NCBI RefSeq assembly: GCF_046630315.1
Contig: NZ_LQBD01000018.1
Span: forward strand, 1-64,000
Length of the DNA stretch: 64,000 nucleotides
DNA from: Brucella anthropi_A
Lineage (GTDB): Bacteria; Pseudomonadota; Alphaproteobacteria; Rhizobiales; Rhizobiaceae
Direction: 5' to 3'
The stretch's first letter is position 1. Every line of letters starts with the position of its first letter. Below the pieces are notes generated by a model. It was not told the DNA's origin, made no database searches, and was given only the letters and a program-made list of their open reading frames with translations. Below, one piece after another: positions 1 through 7,753 of this stretch. Made by a program: the position numbers and the translations under genes.

Positions 1-94
1 CGACTACATCGAGATGTTCTACAACCCCAAGCGCAAGCACGTCAGGAACGGGATGCTGTCACCCGTCGAGTTCGAACGGCAGCAGGAAATGTAA
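1..94 (+). pseudogene. IS3-family transposase (OrfB) C-terminus, cut by window edge
   Basis: The second reading frame from base 2 is open to a TAA at 92-94 and gives a 30-residue tail containing DYIEMFYNPKRKH and LSPVEFE. This is the typical end of the DDE integrase domain in IS3-family OrfB (an asparagine-proline-x-R-x-H stretch followed by SPxxFE). Only the tail is visible, so intactness cannot be judged. It is followed by an IS-end-like sequence, which indicates that a mobile element lies just left of the window and abuts the defence remnants. Confidence 0.8.
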
Positions 95-101
95 CCCGAG
101 G

Positions 102-127
102 GCGTCCACGAAACTCGGGGCTATTCA
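102..127 (+). mobile_element. Probable right end of the IS3-type element
   Basis: Immediately after the transposase stop lies gcgtccacgaaactcgggg followed by ctattca. GC-rich ends that read towards a short CGGGG-type core are common at the right terminus of IS3-family elements. The matching left end is outside the window, so the exact terminus and target duplication cannot be fixed. Confidence 0.5.
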
Positions 128-215
128 AACTTCATTTCCTGTTCTTGGCCTGCTAAGGACTGCATGATCGTTTTCGGCGGTGCTATGAGGTTGAGTTTAT
201 GGAGGGTGGGGTCCA

Positions 216-491
216 ATGAACGCTGTCGAGATTGAAGAGGCTATAACTGCGCTCGCTGAGCAGCCGTTCGACGCGACAGAGTTTCCCTTCGCCTTTCTTG
301 AAGCATTCGGCAACAAAGCAACAACCATCCGGAAGTTGCGAGCAGGAGCATCGAACAGCTCAGACGTTGGCGGAGTGCTGCAACGTAACCATATTCACAT
401 CGCCACTGCCAACGTCGGCAGTACGACGGAAATCCTGTCGTGCCTCGCGAATGGTTCCTTGTGCCACGTTTCATCGTGGACGACGCAGTAG
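216..491 (+). pseudogene. MmeI-like (type IIL) DNA methylase, N-terminal remnant
   Basis: The first ~65 residues (MNAVEIEEAITALAEQ, EFPFAFLEAFGNK, GGVLQRNHIHIA) match my memory of the start of large MmeI/YeeA-type class I methyltransferase-endonuclease proteins, which are usually about 900 residues. A good ribosome site (GGAGGG) precedes the ATG. After about residue 66 the similarity stops and the frame ends at 491 in unrelated residues. The catalytic methylase and nuclease parts are absent, so this is a deletion scar rather than a working gene. The lost part seems to have been replaced by the tail of another gene (next entry). Confidence 0.6.
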
Positions 492-574
492 AGCGGATCA
501 AGGACGGCACGATCACAGATTACAGCTACGACCCGGCAGCGGCGCGGCTGGTGCGAATGGGGAATTTGGCATGA
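422..574 (+). pseudogene. T5orf172-like (GIY-YIG) protein, C-terminal remnant
   Basis: In the frame ending with TGA at 572-574 the translation contains DGNPVVPREWFLVP, then DDAVERIKDGTI and YDP. The REWF-hydrophobic-VP pattern is typical of the C-terminus of T5orf172-domain (GIY-YIG nuclease related) proteins. Upstream of about 422 the frame has no sensible N-terminus and lies over the methylase remnant. The stop overlaps the ATG of the SIR2 gene (ATGA), the usual coupling of genes in a defence operon, so this was probably the first gene of that operon before the deletion. Confidence 0.5.
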
Positions 575-1902
575 CATTTTTCGCTATTCGGGGAAGCCGA
601 CAGCTAACGTCCGAGGAATTCTTGTCCCACCTAGCCCTTGCGATCCGGCTCGAAAATGTCGGCGTTTTGCTCGGTGCTGGTGCTTCTAAAGGCGTCGGCG
701 GCATGGTGACGGCCGATGTCTGGGCGCTCGTAGAGAATGAATATCCCGATCAGGTTCAATTTCTTCGAGATAATAAGTTTCTCCCGGATGGTGAACAGGG
801 CAATGTCGAGTTGTTGCTCGATAAGCTAGAAATCGCCTGTGTGGACGGCGAACGGATTGGCATTGATCTTGCTGGCCTCAAGGCAGCGCGGCACGCCTTG
901 CGAAAGGCTGTTTTGCGAGCGGCCATTCTTGACGAAAAGTTATGGTCGGAACCGGATCAAGCGATTCTGCATCCCAAGCTGTCGAGCCACATAAGGCTTG
1001 TCTCTCGCCTTGCCGGGAATCGTCAGCCGGGACAGGCTGCGCCGTGGGCATTTACGACCAACTATGATCTTGCGCTGGAATGGTCGGCAGAGGCGCTTGG
1101 CCTTCATTGTGTCAACGGGTTCTCAGGAACGCATGATCGCGCCTTTCGTCCAAGCAGCTTTGACCTCGGCCTTCGTAACGTGCAGGCGCGCGGTGAAGCG
1201 CGTTTCGGCACATACAATCTCTATCTCGGGAAACTGCACGGCTCGATTTCCTGGGCGGCGAGCAAGTCGGGCAGCGTGTGTGAATTACCCAGCGCCACGA
1301 TAAAGCCGTTAGTGGATCAGTTTATCGCGTCGGACAAACCTGACGATTGGCCGGGTTTTATGATTTTCCCGGGCGCGTCGAAATTCGTTCAGACAACTGC
1401 GTTTGTCTATGGCGAGATCATCCGCCGTTTCACCGAATTTCTTTCGCGTCCGAACGCCTGCCTCATCGTCAACGGCTATGGTTTCACGGACGACCATATT
1501 AATCGTCTTGTCATTTCGGCGCTACAGAACCCCACGCTGCAACTTATCATCTACCTTCCCGAGATTGATCGCTTGGGCGTCTATGACTCGCTCGCTGCTA
1601 CGGGTGATCCTATCAAACCTAACGAGCAGCTTAAGCGCCTGCTTCTGGCTCAACTTCCACAGGTGACGGTGCGTGGTTTTGGGCCGGGTGGCTTTTTCGA
1701 TGCGTTAGCGAACGATCTGCCCGAACCCGCCATGCTGGACGAAGTTTCGGAGCGTGCGCGTCAGCTTGAAGTGTTGCTCAAGCAGGCAACGAACATTCAG
1801 GTGTCGAAAAATCCCACAGCAGCGGCGGACGTCGAAGAAATGATGGCCGCTCCCGAAGCTGCGCCCGCGCCCGGTGATGGTTTCGAGGATTTGCTTGGAT
1901 GA
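571..1902 (+). CDS. SIR2-family (SIR2_2-like) protein of a SIR2-HerA defence pair
   Basis: 443 residues from the ATG at 571, which overlaps the preceding TGA; the open frame extends further upstream but only through foreign remnants. SIR2 features visible: GAGAS at 35-39 for the NAD phosphates, TTNYD with Asn164, and KLHGS with the presumed catalytic His223, then NGYGFTDDH near 301-309. Proteins of this class hydrolyse NAD+ on phage infection and, in the SIR2-HerA type, assemble with a HerA ATPase encoded next door. The next gene starts at 1899 (ATGA overlap) and is HerA-like but truncated. SIR2 therefore looks intact while its partner is not. Whether it acts alone is unknown. Confidence 0.8.
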   Translation: MTFFAIRGSRQLTSEEFLSHLALAIRLENVGVLLGAGASKGVGGMVTADVWALVENEYPDQVQFLRDNKFLPDGEQGNVELLLDKLEIACVDGERIGIDLAGLKAARHALRKAVLRAAILDEKLWSEPDQAILHPKLSSHIRLVSRLAGNRQPGQAAPWAFTTNYDLALEWSAEALGLHCVNGFSGTHDRAFRPSSFDLGLRNVQARGEARFGTYNLYLGKLHGSISWAASKSGSVCELPSATIKPLVDQFIASDKPDDWPGFMIFPGASKFVQTTAFVYGEIIRRFTEFLSRPNACLIVNGYGFTDDHINRLVISALQNPTLQLIIYLPEIDRLGVYDSLAATGDPIKPNEQLKRLLLAQLPQVTVRGFGPGGFFDALANDLPEPAMLDEVSERARQLEVLLKQATNIQVSKNPTAAADVEEMMAAPEAAPAPGDGFEDLLG

Positions 1903-2306
1903 GTTCGCGCCGCCCAATTGGATATGTGGTCGAGATTGACGGGCCGCAGCTTTTAGTCAATCTTTTTGAGGATTCCCGTGGCCACGTCGCGGGCCACCGT
2001 GACGGCCTATCGACCGTGGAGCAGCCGGGCGACTTGGTCGGGATTGACGCCGGAGCCGAAACGATCATCTTTCGGATCATGACGGTTGCCTTCGCCGAAC
2101 CGCGCGAAGTCCATGCGGCTGGACGCGGTCGACCGTCGACTATCCTGCAGGAGCCATTGCGACAGCTTCGCGGTCGGGTTGTCGGTTTTCTTGTCAAGCG
2201 TGACGGCAAACTGGCCTTTTCGCCGCAGGAATGGCGATTGCCCGTTCTTGGAGCGAGTGTATACCCGCTTTCCTGCATCGACCCGGGCAGCGCGTTCTTC
2301 CTGTGA
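1899..2306 (+). pseudogene. HerA-type ATPase, truncated after the N-terminal barrel
   Basis: Starts on an ATG overlapping the SIR2 stop. Residues 1-125 (IGYVVEIDGPQLLVNLFEDS, then GDLVGIDAG and a conserved-looking LPVLGASVYPLS) resemble the HAS-barrel domain at the start of HerA/DUF87 ATPases. The frame then runs a few codons into antisense sequence of the neighbouring minus-strand gene and stops at 2306. Full HerA proteins are around 500-650 residues, and the whole ATPase core (Walker A, Walker B, arginine finger) is missing. The breakpoint is at about 2271-2275. Assignment to HerA rests on the SIR2 neighbour plus the barrel-like sequence. Confidence 0.65.
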
Positions 2307-3356
2307 CTTCACGAGCGAATAGAACAGGCTGAGGCCAAGTCCGACATATTTGTCGGCTGGTAATCTGGAGCGGGCGTCACGAATTGTTTTTTCGAGCTGT
2401 TCCGCGCCCGTGTCGTAACAGCACAGAATAATGCCATCGCAAGCGCGGACAGCTTCTTCCATATCGACACCGCCCAGCCAGCCATCCTTCAAATCAATCA
2501 GTACAATTCTGCTGGCCGGATCTGCCGCCGCATGAATTTCACCGATCAGGCTGGTTACGGGTTCGGTTCGCCATCGCAGGAAAGCATGGAGCGACGGCCA
2601 TCTGGCAAAGGCGGAAATTCCTGCTTGCGGAAAATCCGCGAACTGCTTTTGCGGCACCTCCCGTTCGCAAGCTTGCGCGATGAACTGTTTCACGACCGCC
2701 TGAGCATTATCGATATCGACACCGGCCGCCTTTGCCCGCGCCCTGCAATGATCGCAGAAACACAGGGACATGAAGAAATCATCTTCGTCAGTAAGGCCGA
2801 CGCCATCCTTCTCGTGATGATGCTCATGCGCAAACCCCATGAAATTGACGCTTTCCAGCTCGACCATATCCGGCTGATAGCGCGACGTGATATCCGCAAC
2901 CAGCGTCACGACATAATCACGCGCTGCCGGGCTCGAAGGACAGAGATTATAATAATTCGCATTGCCGAAAGCATTGCGGGTAACATGGCCGGGATGGAGT
3001 TCTCCAAGGCGGCTATTGTGCAGCCCTACCGTCCAGCACGATACCCGCAATCCGTGTTCTCTTCGACGCTCGATCAGCTGCTGGAGCATGTCGCCGCGCT
3101 CGATGCAATTCTTTGCAACAAGCGGTCGTATTTCTTTTCCGCTCCACAGGGTTTCGTCCGGTAGGTAGTAGATGGTTCCGTCTTGCGGAAAATAGGCCTT
3201 CTGCTGAGGACTGCGCGGTTGGAAGAACCGTCCGGCATGATAGGACGTCGCAAGGCTGATCGTATTACCGCCCGCCTTCTCGCGCAGCTCGTGGCAAACC
3301 ATATCCAGCCCCAGATCCCGTATGTCCCATGGATAAGTCCACATCGATAGTTGCAT
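2007..3356 (-). pseudogene. Glycoside-hydrolase-like (TIM-barrel) protein, C-terminally truncated chimera
   Basis: The first ~361 residues look like one protein: a start at MQLSMWTYPWDI, a Cys cluster CFCDHC near 200, and an alternating TIM-barrel-like pattern (DMVELESVNFMGF, RIVLIDLKDGWLGGVD, GIILCCYDTG). It resembles family-10-like putative glycoside hydrolases seen in catabolic clusters; I do not know its substrate. From about base 2274 leftwards the frame is simply antisense of the HerA remnant (residues after RVDA), so the last ~88 residues are foreign and the true C-terminus is lost. It lies in the same direction as block A and follows a second remnant by 2 bases. Confidence 0.55.
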
Positions 3357-3358
3357 CT

Positions 3359-3508
3359 TTACTCCCTCTCTCCCTGAAGCGCTTTGTCATAGGCACGAAC
3401 GAAGCCAATCAGGCTGAGCTGCAAGCCACCAACGCGCTGAAATTCATCGGAAACCGTTTCTGCCCACGAATGCCAGAATGACTCAAAGCAACCAGAATAT
3501 GAACAGAC
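3359..3508 (-). pseudogene. C-terminal remnant of an unidentified gene
   Basis: Reading the minus strand, a coherent 40-50 residue tail (ending IGFVRAYDKALQGERE) stops with TAA at 3359, two bases before the ATG of the hydrolase-like gene. That spacing is what is expected for two genes in one operon, so this is probably the end of a former upstream partner. Its 5' part is missing, and the segment abuts the 3' end of the LysR gene at 3525. The family is not recognised. It could be chance, but its composition and position argue for a real remnant. Confidence 0.35.
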
Positions 3509-3524
3509 CTGGAATCGTCCTACT

Positions 3525-4448
3525 CTAATCCTGATAAGCCAGGCTGTCGCTGAAATTGCTGGTGAAGTTAAGCCCTGCTTCGCGCGCGACATTGGCGACG
3601 AGGCTAATGAGCCGCGTAGCCCCGCTTTCCAGATAAACGGCGCTGTAGCCTGTCGCCGGGAAAGCTGCATTGGCATTCAGAACCTGCAACTCGCCGGTCC
3701 GAAGTTCTTTCTGGATCACCACCGGCGGAATGACGGAAATACCAACACCTGCCGAAATCATGTTGATCGTGGTGGTAAGCGAGTTGGAATAGTGCACGGT
3801 GGCATCCTTCAGCCGCTCTTCAGTGAAATAATTGATGATCTGCTGGTAATTATAAGAGCCACTTTCATAGGAAATGAGATTGCAGCCGAGCAGGTCATCG
3901 CGTGACAGCATGTCTTCTGCCCCGCCCGGAAACTGATTGCTGCGGGATATCCAGAACATGCCGAAAGTACATATATCCACGATACGCAGATTGGGCGTCG
4001 GCTCCGGTCGGATAGCGAAGACGATATCAAGCTCGCGCTGTTCCAGTTTCTGGATGACCGCTTTGGACGACGAGGTTGTGATCGAGATGCGGATCTTCGG
4101 ATATCGTTGCCGGACGATATCAAGAATGCCCGGCAGAATGGTCATGGCCAGGCTCGGCACGATGCCGATCTTCAAGGTGCCTTCGAGCCCGTTATGCGGG
4201 CTCAGGCTTTCAACCAGATCGTGATAGCGGCGCACGACATCGCGCGCGCCCTCGACAAAAGCTTCGCCTTCCGCCGTCAAATTGACATCGCGGGCATCCC
4301 GATCGAAGAGCCGGAAACCCAATTCCTGCTCCATTGCCCCGATCCGATTGGATATCGCCGCCGGCGTCATGTTGAGGCGAGCCGCCGTCGCCCGGAAATT
4401 ACGCAGTTCCGACAACCAGATCACCGTTTCCAGAAAACGGATATTCAT
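3525..4448 (-). CDS. LysR-family transcriptional regulator
   Basis: 307 residues, the usual LysR length. The winged helix-turn-helix is at about 4-60 (FRATAARLNMTPAAISNRIGA), followed by a periplasmic-binding-protein-like effector domain starting near GTLKIGIVPSLAMTILPGIL. It is transcribed in the same direction as the catabolic genes to its right and ends the block, with a hairpin (4603-4622) separating it from the RraA-like gene. LysR proteins commonly control adjacent catabolic operons in response to a pathway intermediate. Block A is the natural target, though no operator could be assigned. Confidence 0.9.
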   Translation of the reverse strand: MNIRFLETVIWLSELRNFRATAARLNMTPAAISNRIGAMEQELGFRLFDRDARDVNLTAEGEAFVEGARDVVRRYHDLVESLSPHNGLEGTLKIGIVPSLAMTILPGILDIVRQRYPKIRISITTSSSKAVIQKLEQRELDIVFAIRPEPTPNLRIVDICTFGMFWISRSNQFPGGAEDMLSRDDLLGCNLISYESGSYNYQQIINYFTEERLKDATVHYSNSLTTTINMISAGVGISVIPPVVIQKELRTGELQVLNANAAFPATGYSAVYLESGATRLISLVANVAREAGLNFTSNFSDSLAYQD

Positions 4449-4602
4449 GGACGGGCGTGTTCCTTCCCATTGCGATCACCCGCGCGCCTGTGTTTCTTGA
4501 AGTCCCTTTATTGCGCCTCGGACAACCAGATTCGTCCTTTCCTTTTAAGACACTTGCGGGATGAAAATAAGCAAATAGTCATATTCCATCTCACAAATGA
4601 TT

Positions 4603-4622
4603 GGGCCGGTCGAAACCGGCCC
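4603..4622 (-). terminator. Hairpin after the RraA-like gene
   Basis: GGGCCGGT-cgaa-ACCGGCCC is a perfect 8-bp stem with a 4-base loop, just downstream of the minus-strand RraA stop. There is no long T tract on the minus strand, so termination may be partial. It separates block A from the LysR gene. Confidence 0.6.
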
Positions 4623-4630
4623 GCATCGCA

Positions 4631-5296
4631 TCAGTTTCCCGCATGGGCGAGAATTTTCTTGGTGGCGCCAGACACGTCACCGAGCTTGAGGCCGGTCTTC
4701 ACCGAAGCCTCACGCACCTTGCCCTTGTCCTGTATGTCGAGCGCGCGCGAGGCAACCTCGTTCACCTCATCACGCGGCAGGACCAGAACCCCGCTCTCAT
4801 CGGCCAGAATAGCATCGCCGGGATTGACGACGACGCCGCCGCAGGAAACCGGAATGTTGATGCCGCCGCCAAGATCATAGAGACGCGTCGTAATTGGCGA
4901 GATACCCTTCGCCCACATCGGAAAATCGGAATCCTCGATTTCCGTCAGGTCCGTGCAGGGACCATCCACAATGCCTGCGACTGCACCGGAAGCCTTCGCT
5001 GCAATGGTCACACCGCCGCCCCAGCACGCATAACGGTCGTCGCCCATCCGGTCCACCACGAGAATGTCGCCGGGGCGGAGCATTCCGGTTACGTGGTGAA
5101 GCAGGGTGGAATCCGGGCCCGGTATGGAGATGGTAACGGCGGTGCCGACCACGCGGCGCTTCGGGAGGAGCGGCTGGATGGAACGGTGCATGAAGCCGAA
5201 GAACCGCCAATGTCCGACGGTGGCCGTCTCGACGCCCGCCAGAAGCTTGAGATCGCTTTCAGACACCTGATCCGGCATGGGATTGATCTTGTACAT
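4631..5296 (-). CDS. RraA-family protein (putative aldolase/decarboxylase)
   Basis: 221 residues from the ATG at 5296, chosen over 5302 because GGAG sits 6 bases before it. The RraA/HMG-aldolase fold is shown by GTAVTISIPGPDSTLLHHV, the glycine-rich GGGVTIAAKASGAVAGIVDG and a C-terminal VNPGDAILADESGVLVLP. Catabolic members cleave 4-hydroxy-4-methyl-2-oxoglutarate type acids or decarboxylate oxaloacetate using a metal held by an R-D pair after the glycine loop. Here the segment reads DGPCTDL, so the Asp is kept but the usual Arg is Thr. Together with the HpcH-type aldolase in the same operon it suggests breakdown of a 2-oxo acid to pyruvate. Confidence 0.75.
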   Translation of the reverse strand: MYKINPMPDQVSESDLKLLAGVETATVGHWRFFGFMHRSIQPLLPKRRVVGTAVTISIPGPDSTLLHHVTGMLRPGDILVVDRMGDDRYACWGGGVTIAAKASGAVAGIVDGPCTDLTEIEDSDFPMWAKGISPITTRLYDLGGGINIPVSCGGVVVNPGDAILADESGVLVLPRDEVNEVASRALDIQDKGKVREASVKTGLKLGDVSGATKKILAHAGN

Positions 5297-5305
5297 GGGC
5301 ATCTC

Positions 5306-6145
5306 CTATGCGCAGGCCCGCAACTGCCTGCCGATGCGGCGATGGCTGACCATGGGGATAAGCGCGCGCACGCGCTCGATCTGCGCCCGCTCGATGCGCG
5401 CCGTCACAAAGCCCACCCCGTCGGATGCACGCGCCACGACATGGCCCCACGGATCGCAGACCAGCGAATGGCCGTAGGTATGGCGGCGCTCGCCGTTCGA
5501 TACCGTGCTTCCTGTCTGGCCGCAGGCGGCAAAATAGGTCTGGGTTTCGATGGCGCGGGCACGCGCCAGCACCTCCCAATGATCCTTGCCCGTTTGCAGC
5601 GTAAAGGCGGCGGGCAGAACGATAATATCGGCTCCGGCTTTTTCCAGTTCCAGGAAAAGCTCGGCAAAGCGGATGTCGTAGCAGATGGCGCAGCCGATCT
5701 TGAACCCGTCGAGGTCATAGACCACGATATTCTCGCCCGGCTTGACGGTAGCGGATTCCTTATAGGCTGTTCCGTCCGGCCCGACGATATCGAACATATG
5801 GATCTTGCGATAATGCGCGATCTCCTTGCCTTCGCGGTTGAAGACGAAGGTGGAGTTGTAGATGCGCTTTTCGTTCGGAACCTTTTCCATCAGGGTTCCC
5901 GCATGAACGAAGACCTTGTGCTCGCGAGCGAAATCCTGCGCCATCTTGTAGGCGGGACCGTCGGGAACGCTCTCCGCCGCCGCAAGCTTTTCTTCCGGAG
6001 TACCGCCGTAATATTCGAAATATTCGGGCAGCACGATCAGGTCTGGTGAATCCGTGCGCACGGCATCTTCCATCAATCCCCGCGTCATGCGCAGGTTCTC
6101 CGCCTTGTCGGTCTGCGGACTTGTTTGGATCAGGCTAATTTTCAT
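5306..6145 (-). CDS. Carbon-nitrogen hydrolase (nitrilase superfamily amidase)
   Basis: 279 residues, typical for the superfamily. The catalytic triad is visible: Glu41 (LPEYFEY), Lys114 (YRKIHMFD) and Cys155 (GCAICYDIRF). The RKIHMFD and CYDIRF signatures are those of the Nit/omega-amidase-like branch, so an amide rather than a nitrile substrate is likely. The start is supported by GGAGG five bases upstream. It lies between the HpcH aldolase and the RraA-like gene in block A. Inference: it releases ammonia from an amide intermediate, leaving an acid that the two aldolases act on. Confidence 0.85.
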   Translation of the reverse strand: MKISLIQTSPQTDKAENLRMTRGLMEDAVRTDSPDLIVLPEYFEYYGGTPEEKLAAAESVPDGPAYKMAQDFAREHKVFVHAGTLMEKVPNEKRIYNSTFVFNREGKEIAHYRKIHMFDIVGPDGTAYKESATVKPGENIVVYDLDGFKIGCAICYDIRFAELFLELEKAGADIIVLPAAFTLQTGKDHWEVLARARAIETQTYFAACGQTGSTVSNGERRHTYGHSLVCDPWGHVVARASDGVGFVTARIERAQIERVRALIPMVSHRRIGRQLRACA

Positions 6146-6181
6146 CGTTTCCTCCAGCGGATGAATGGGTATTCAGTTCAA

Positions 6182-6928
6182 TCAGGCAACCAGCGCTTCG
6201 CTTTTCAGCATGTTCACGGTCGAAACCATGCCTTGGCGAAGCGTCATATTCTGGGTGGCGACGACCAGCATCGCGGCCCCCTCTTCCTGTGCGAAGCGCC
6301 GTTCGGCCTCCGTCCAGGCGGGCATGATCCACGGCTTTCCGGCAGCGCGCGCTGCCGCCGCACAGCGGCGGAGGTCCGCCTTGTCGTCATCATTGAAAGC
6401 ATAGGCTCCGCGACCACGTGCAAGCGCCAGATCCGATGGGCCGGGAAACAGACCGTCAACCGTATCGAGCGCTATGATCTTCTCGACATCGGCAAGGCTT
6501 TCCGCCGTCTCGATCATGGCGAAGCATCTGGTGCGCCTGTTCTCTTTTTCGAAGGCATCGGTCGCCGGACGGGCATAGCCGAAAATACGGCCGCCCGTAT
6601 AAGAGCGCGTGCCGACCAGCGGATATTTTGCGGCTTTTGTCACCTGACGCGCATGGTCCACGCCAAGAATATGCGGAACGATGACACCATCCGATCCGAA
6701 GTCCAGCGCCTGCTGGATGGCCTCCGGCGTCGGGGCCAGAACCTTGGTCAGGGTGGCGAGACCCTGCGCCTTGGTGAAAGCCAGAAACTGGTCCAGCGTC
6801 GACAGGTCGAAGGTGCCGTGTTCGAGTTCGAGAACGAAGGATGAGAAGCCGCAGGTCCGGGCAATTTCCAGATAGCTGAAATGCGGTTGCGACATCCAGA
6901 GGGCGATATTTTCCATGCTTGCAGTCAC
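6182..6928 (-). CDS. HpcH/HpaI-family aldolase
   Basis: 248 residues from GTG at 6928 (an ATG four codons in, at 6916, is an alternative). Family signs: LELEHGTFD, GVIVPHI, RSYTGGRIFGY, the metal-binding Glu of MIETAESLADVEKI and the Asp of LFPGPSDLALARG. These class II, divalent-metal pyruvate aldolases cleave 4-hydroxy-2-oxo acids into pyruvate (or a keto acid) plus an aldehyde. The gene is just downstream of the importer genes and upstream of the amidase, which fits one catabolic operon for an imported compound. The exact substrate cannot be read from the sequence. Confidence 0.85.
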   Translation of the reverse strand: MTASMENIALWMSQPHFSYLEIARTCGFSSFVLELEHGTFDLSTLDQFLAFTKAQGLATLTKVLAPTPEAIQQALDFGSDGVIVPHILGVDHARQVTKAAKYPLVGTRSYTGGRIFGYARPATDAFEKENRRTRCFAMIETAESLADVEKIIALDTVDGLFPGPSDLALARGRGAYAFNDDDKADLRRCAAAARAAGKPWIMPAWTEAERRFAQEEGAAMLVVATQNMTLRQGMVSTVNMLKSEALVA

Positions 6929-6942
6929 TTTCAGTTGGGAGG

Positions 6943-7734
6943 TTATTTACCGATTGTGCGCGACAATCCGAGCGTGCGTTCGATGACGAAAATGATGAGG
7001 AGCGTCGCCGCGATCAGCACGACCGAGATGGAAGCCGTCATCGGGTCGGTGCGGCTTTCGACATAGTTGAAGATTTCCACCGGCAGCGTCGTCATGCGCG
7101 GTCCGGTGATGAAAAGCGAGATCACCACCTCATCGAAGGACAGGAGGAAGGACAAAGCGGCACTTGCCACCAGACCCGGCATCATCAACGGCAGGGTGAT
7201 GCGGCGAAACACGGTGAACGGCGACGCGCCCAACATCGTGGCGGCCTCCTCGACCGATGGCGGCAGGGTCGAGAACGCCGTTATCATGATGCGGATGACG
7301 TAAGGGGTCGTCACAATCAGATGGGCGATCACCAGACCGGTGAACGTGCCGAGCAGTTCCAGCCGCACGAACACCAGCAGAATGGCGAGGCCAAGCACGA
7401 TGGACGGCAGAAGCAGCGGCGCGGTGAAGAGGTTCAGCACCGCTTCGCGTCCACGGAACTGATAACGGCGGATCGCATAGGCCGCCGGGATACCCGCCAG
7501 AAGCGACAGGACGGTGACGACCGATGCAATGCCGAGGCTGATCCAGAACGCCTGAATGAGCGTTTCATGATGCAGCATTTCCGCATACCAGCGCACACCC
7601 CAGCTCTGCGGCGGGAAAGTGAGATAGTTGTCGTTGCTGAACGACAGCGGCACGACCACCAGAATGGGGGCCAGCAGGAACAGATAGAGCAGGCCGACCA
7701 GAACCCGGAATGGCAATGAAGTTGAACCAATCAT
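6943..7734 (-). CDS. ABC transporter permease, PotC-like
   Basis: 263 residues with about six hydrophobic segments (for example LVGLLYLFLLAPILVVVPLSF at the N-terminus). The inner-membrane EAA loop reads EEAATMLGASPFTVFRRITLPLMMPG near 175-200. This is the second permease of a spermidine/putrescine/opine-type (PotABCD) importer. A GGAG precedes the ATG. It lies 19 bases after the PotB-like gene and is followed closely by the HpcH aldolase, making one transcription unit with the catabolic enzymes. Confidence 0.9.
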   Translation of the reverse strand: MIGSTSLPFRVLVGLLYLFLLAPILVVVPLSFSNDNYLTFPPQSWGVRWYAEMLHHETLIQAFWISLGIASVVTVLSLLAGIPAAYAIRRYQFRGREAVLNLFTAPLLLPSIVLGLAILLVFVRLELLGTFTGLVIAHLIVTTPYVIRIMITAFSTLPPSVEEAATMLGASPFTVFRRITLPLMMPGLVASAALSFLLSFDEVVISLFITGPRMTTLPVEIFNYVESRTDPMTASISVVLIAATLLIIFVIERTLGLSRTIGK

Positions 7735-7753
7735 CTCATTTCTCCTTTGCCAA

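Noticed and set aside
298..570. Upstream extension of the SIR2 frame to 298
   Set aside because: The residues before 571 have no family similarity and lie over the methylase and T5orf172 remnants; the ATG at 571 has an ATGA overlap.
4601..6049. A 482-residue plus-strand open frame over the RraA-like and amidase genes
   Set aside because: It is antisense of two genes with clear catalytic motifs and has an Arg/His/Gly-rich shadow composition without any domain.
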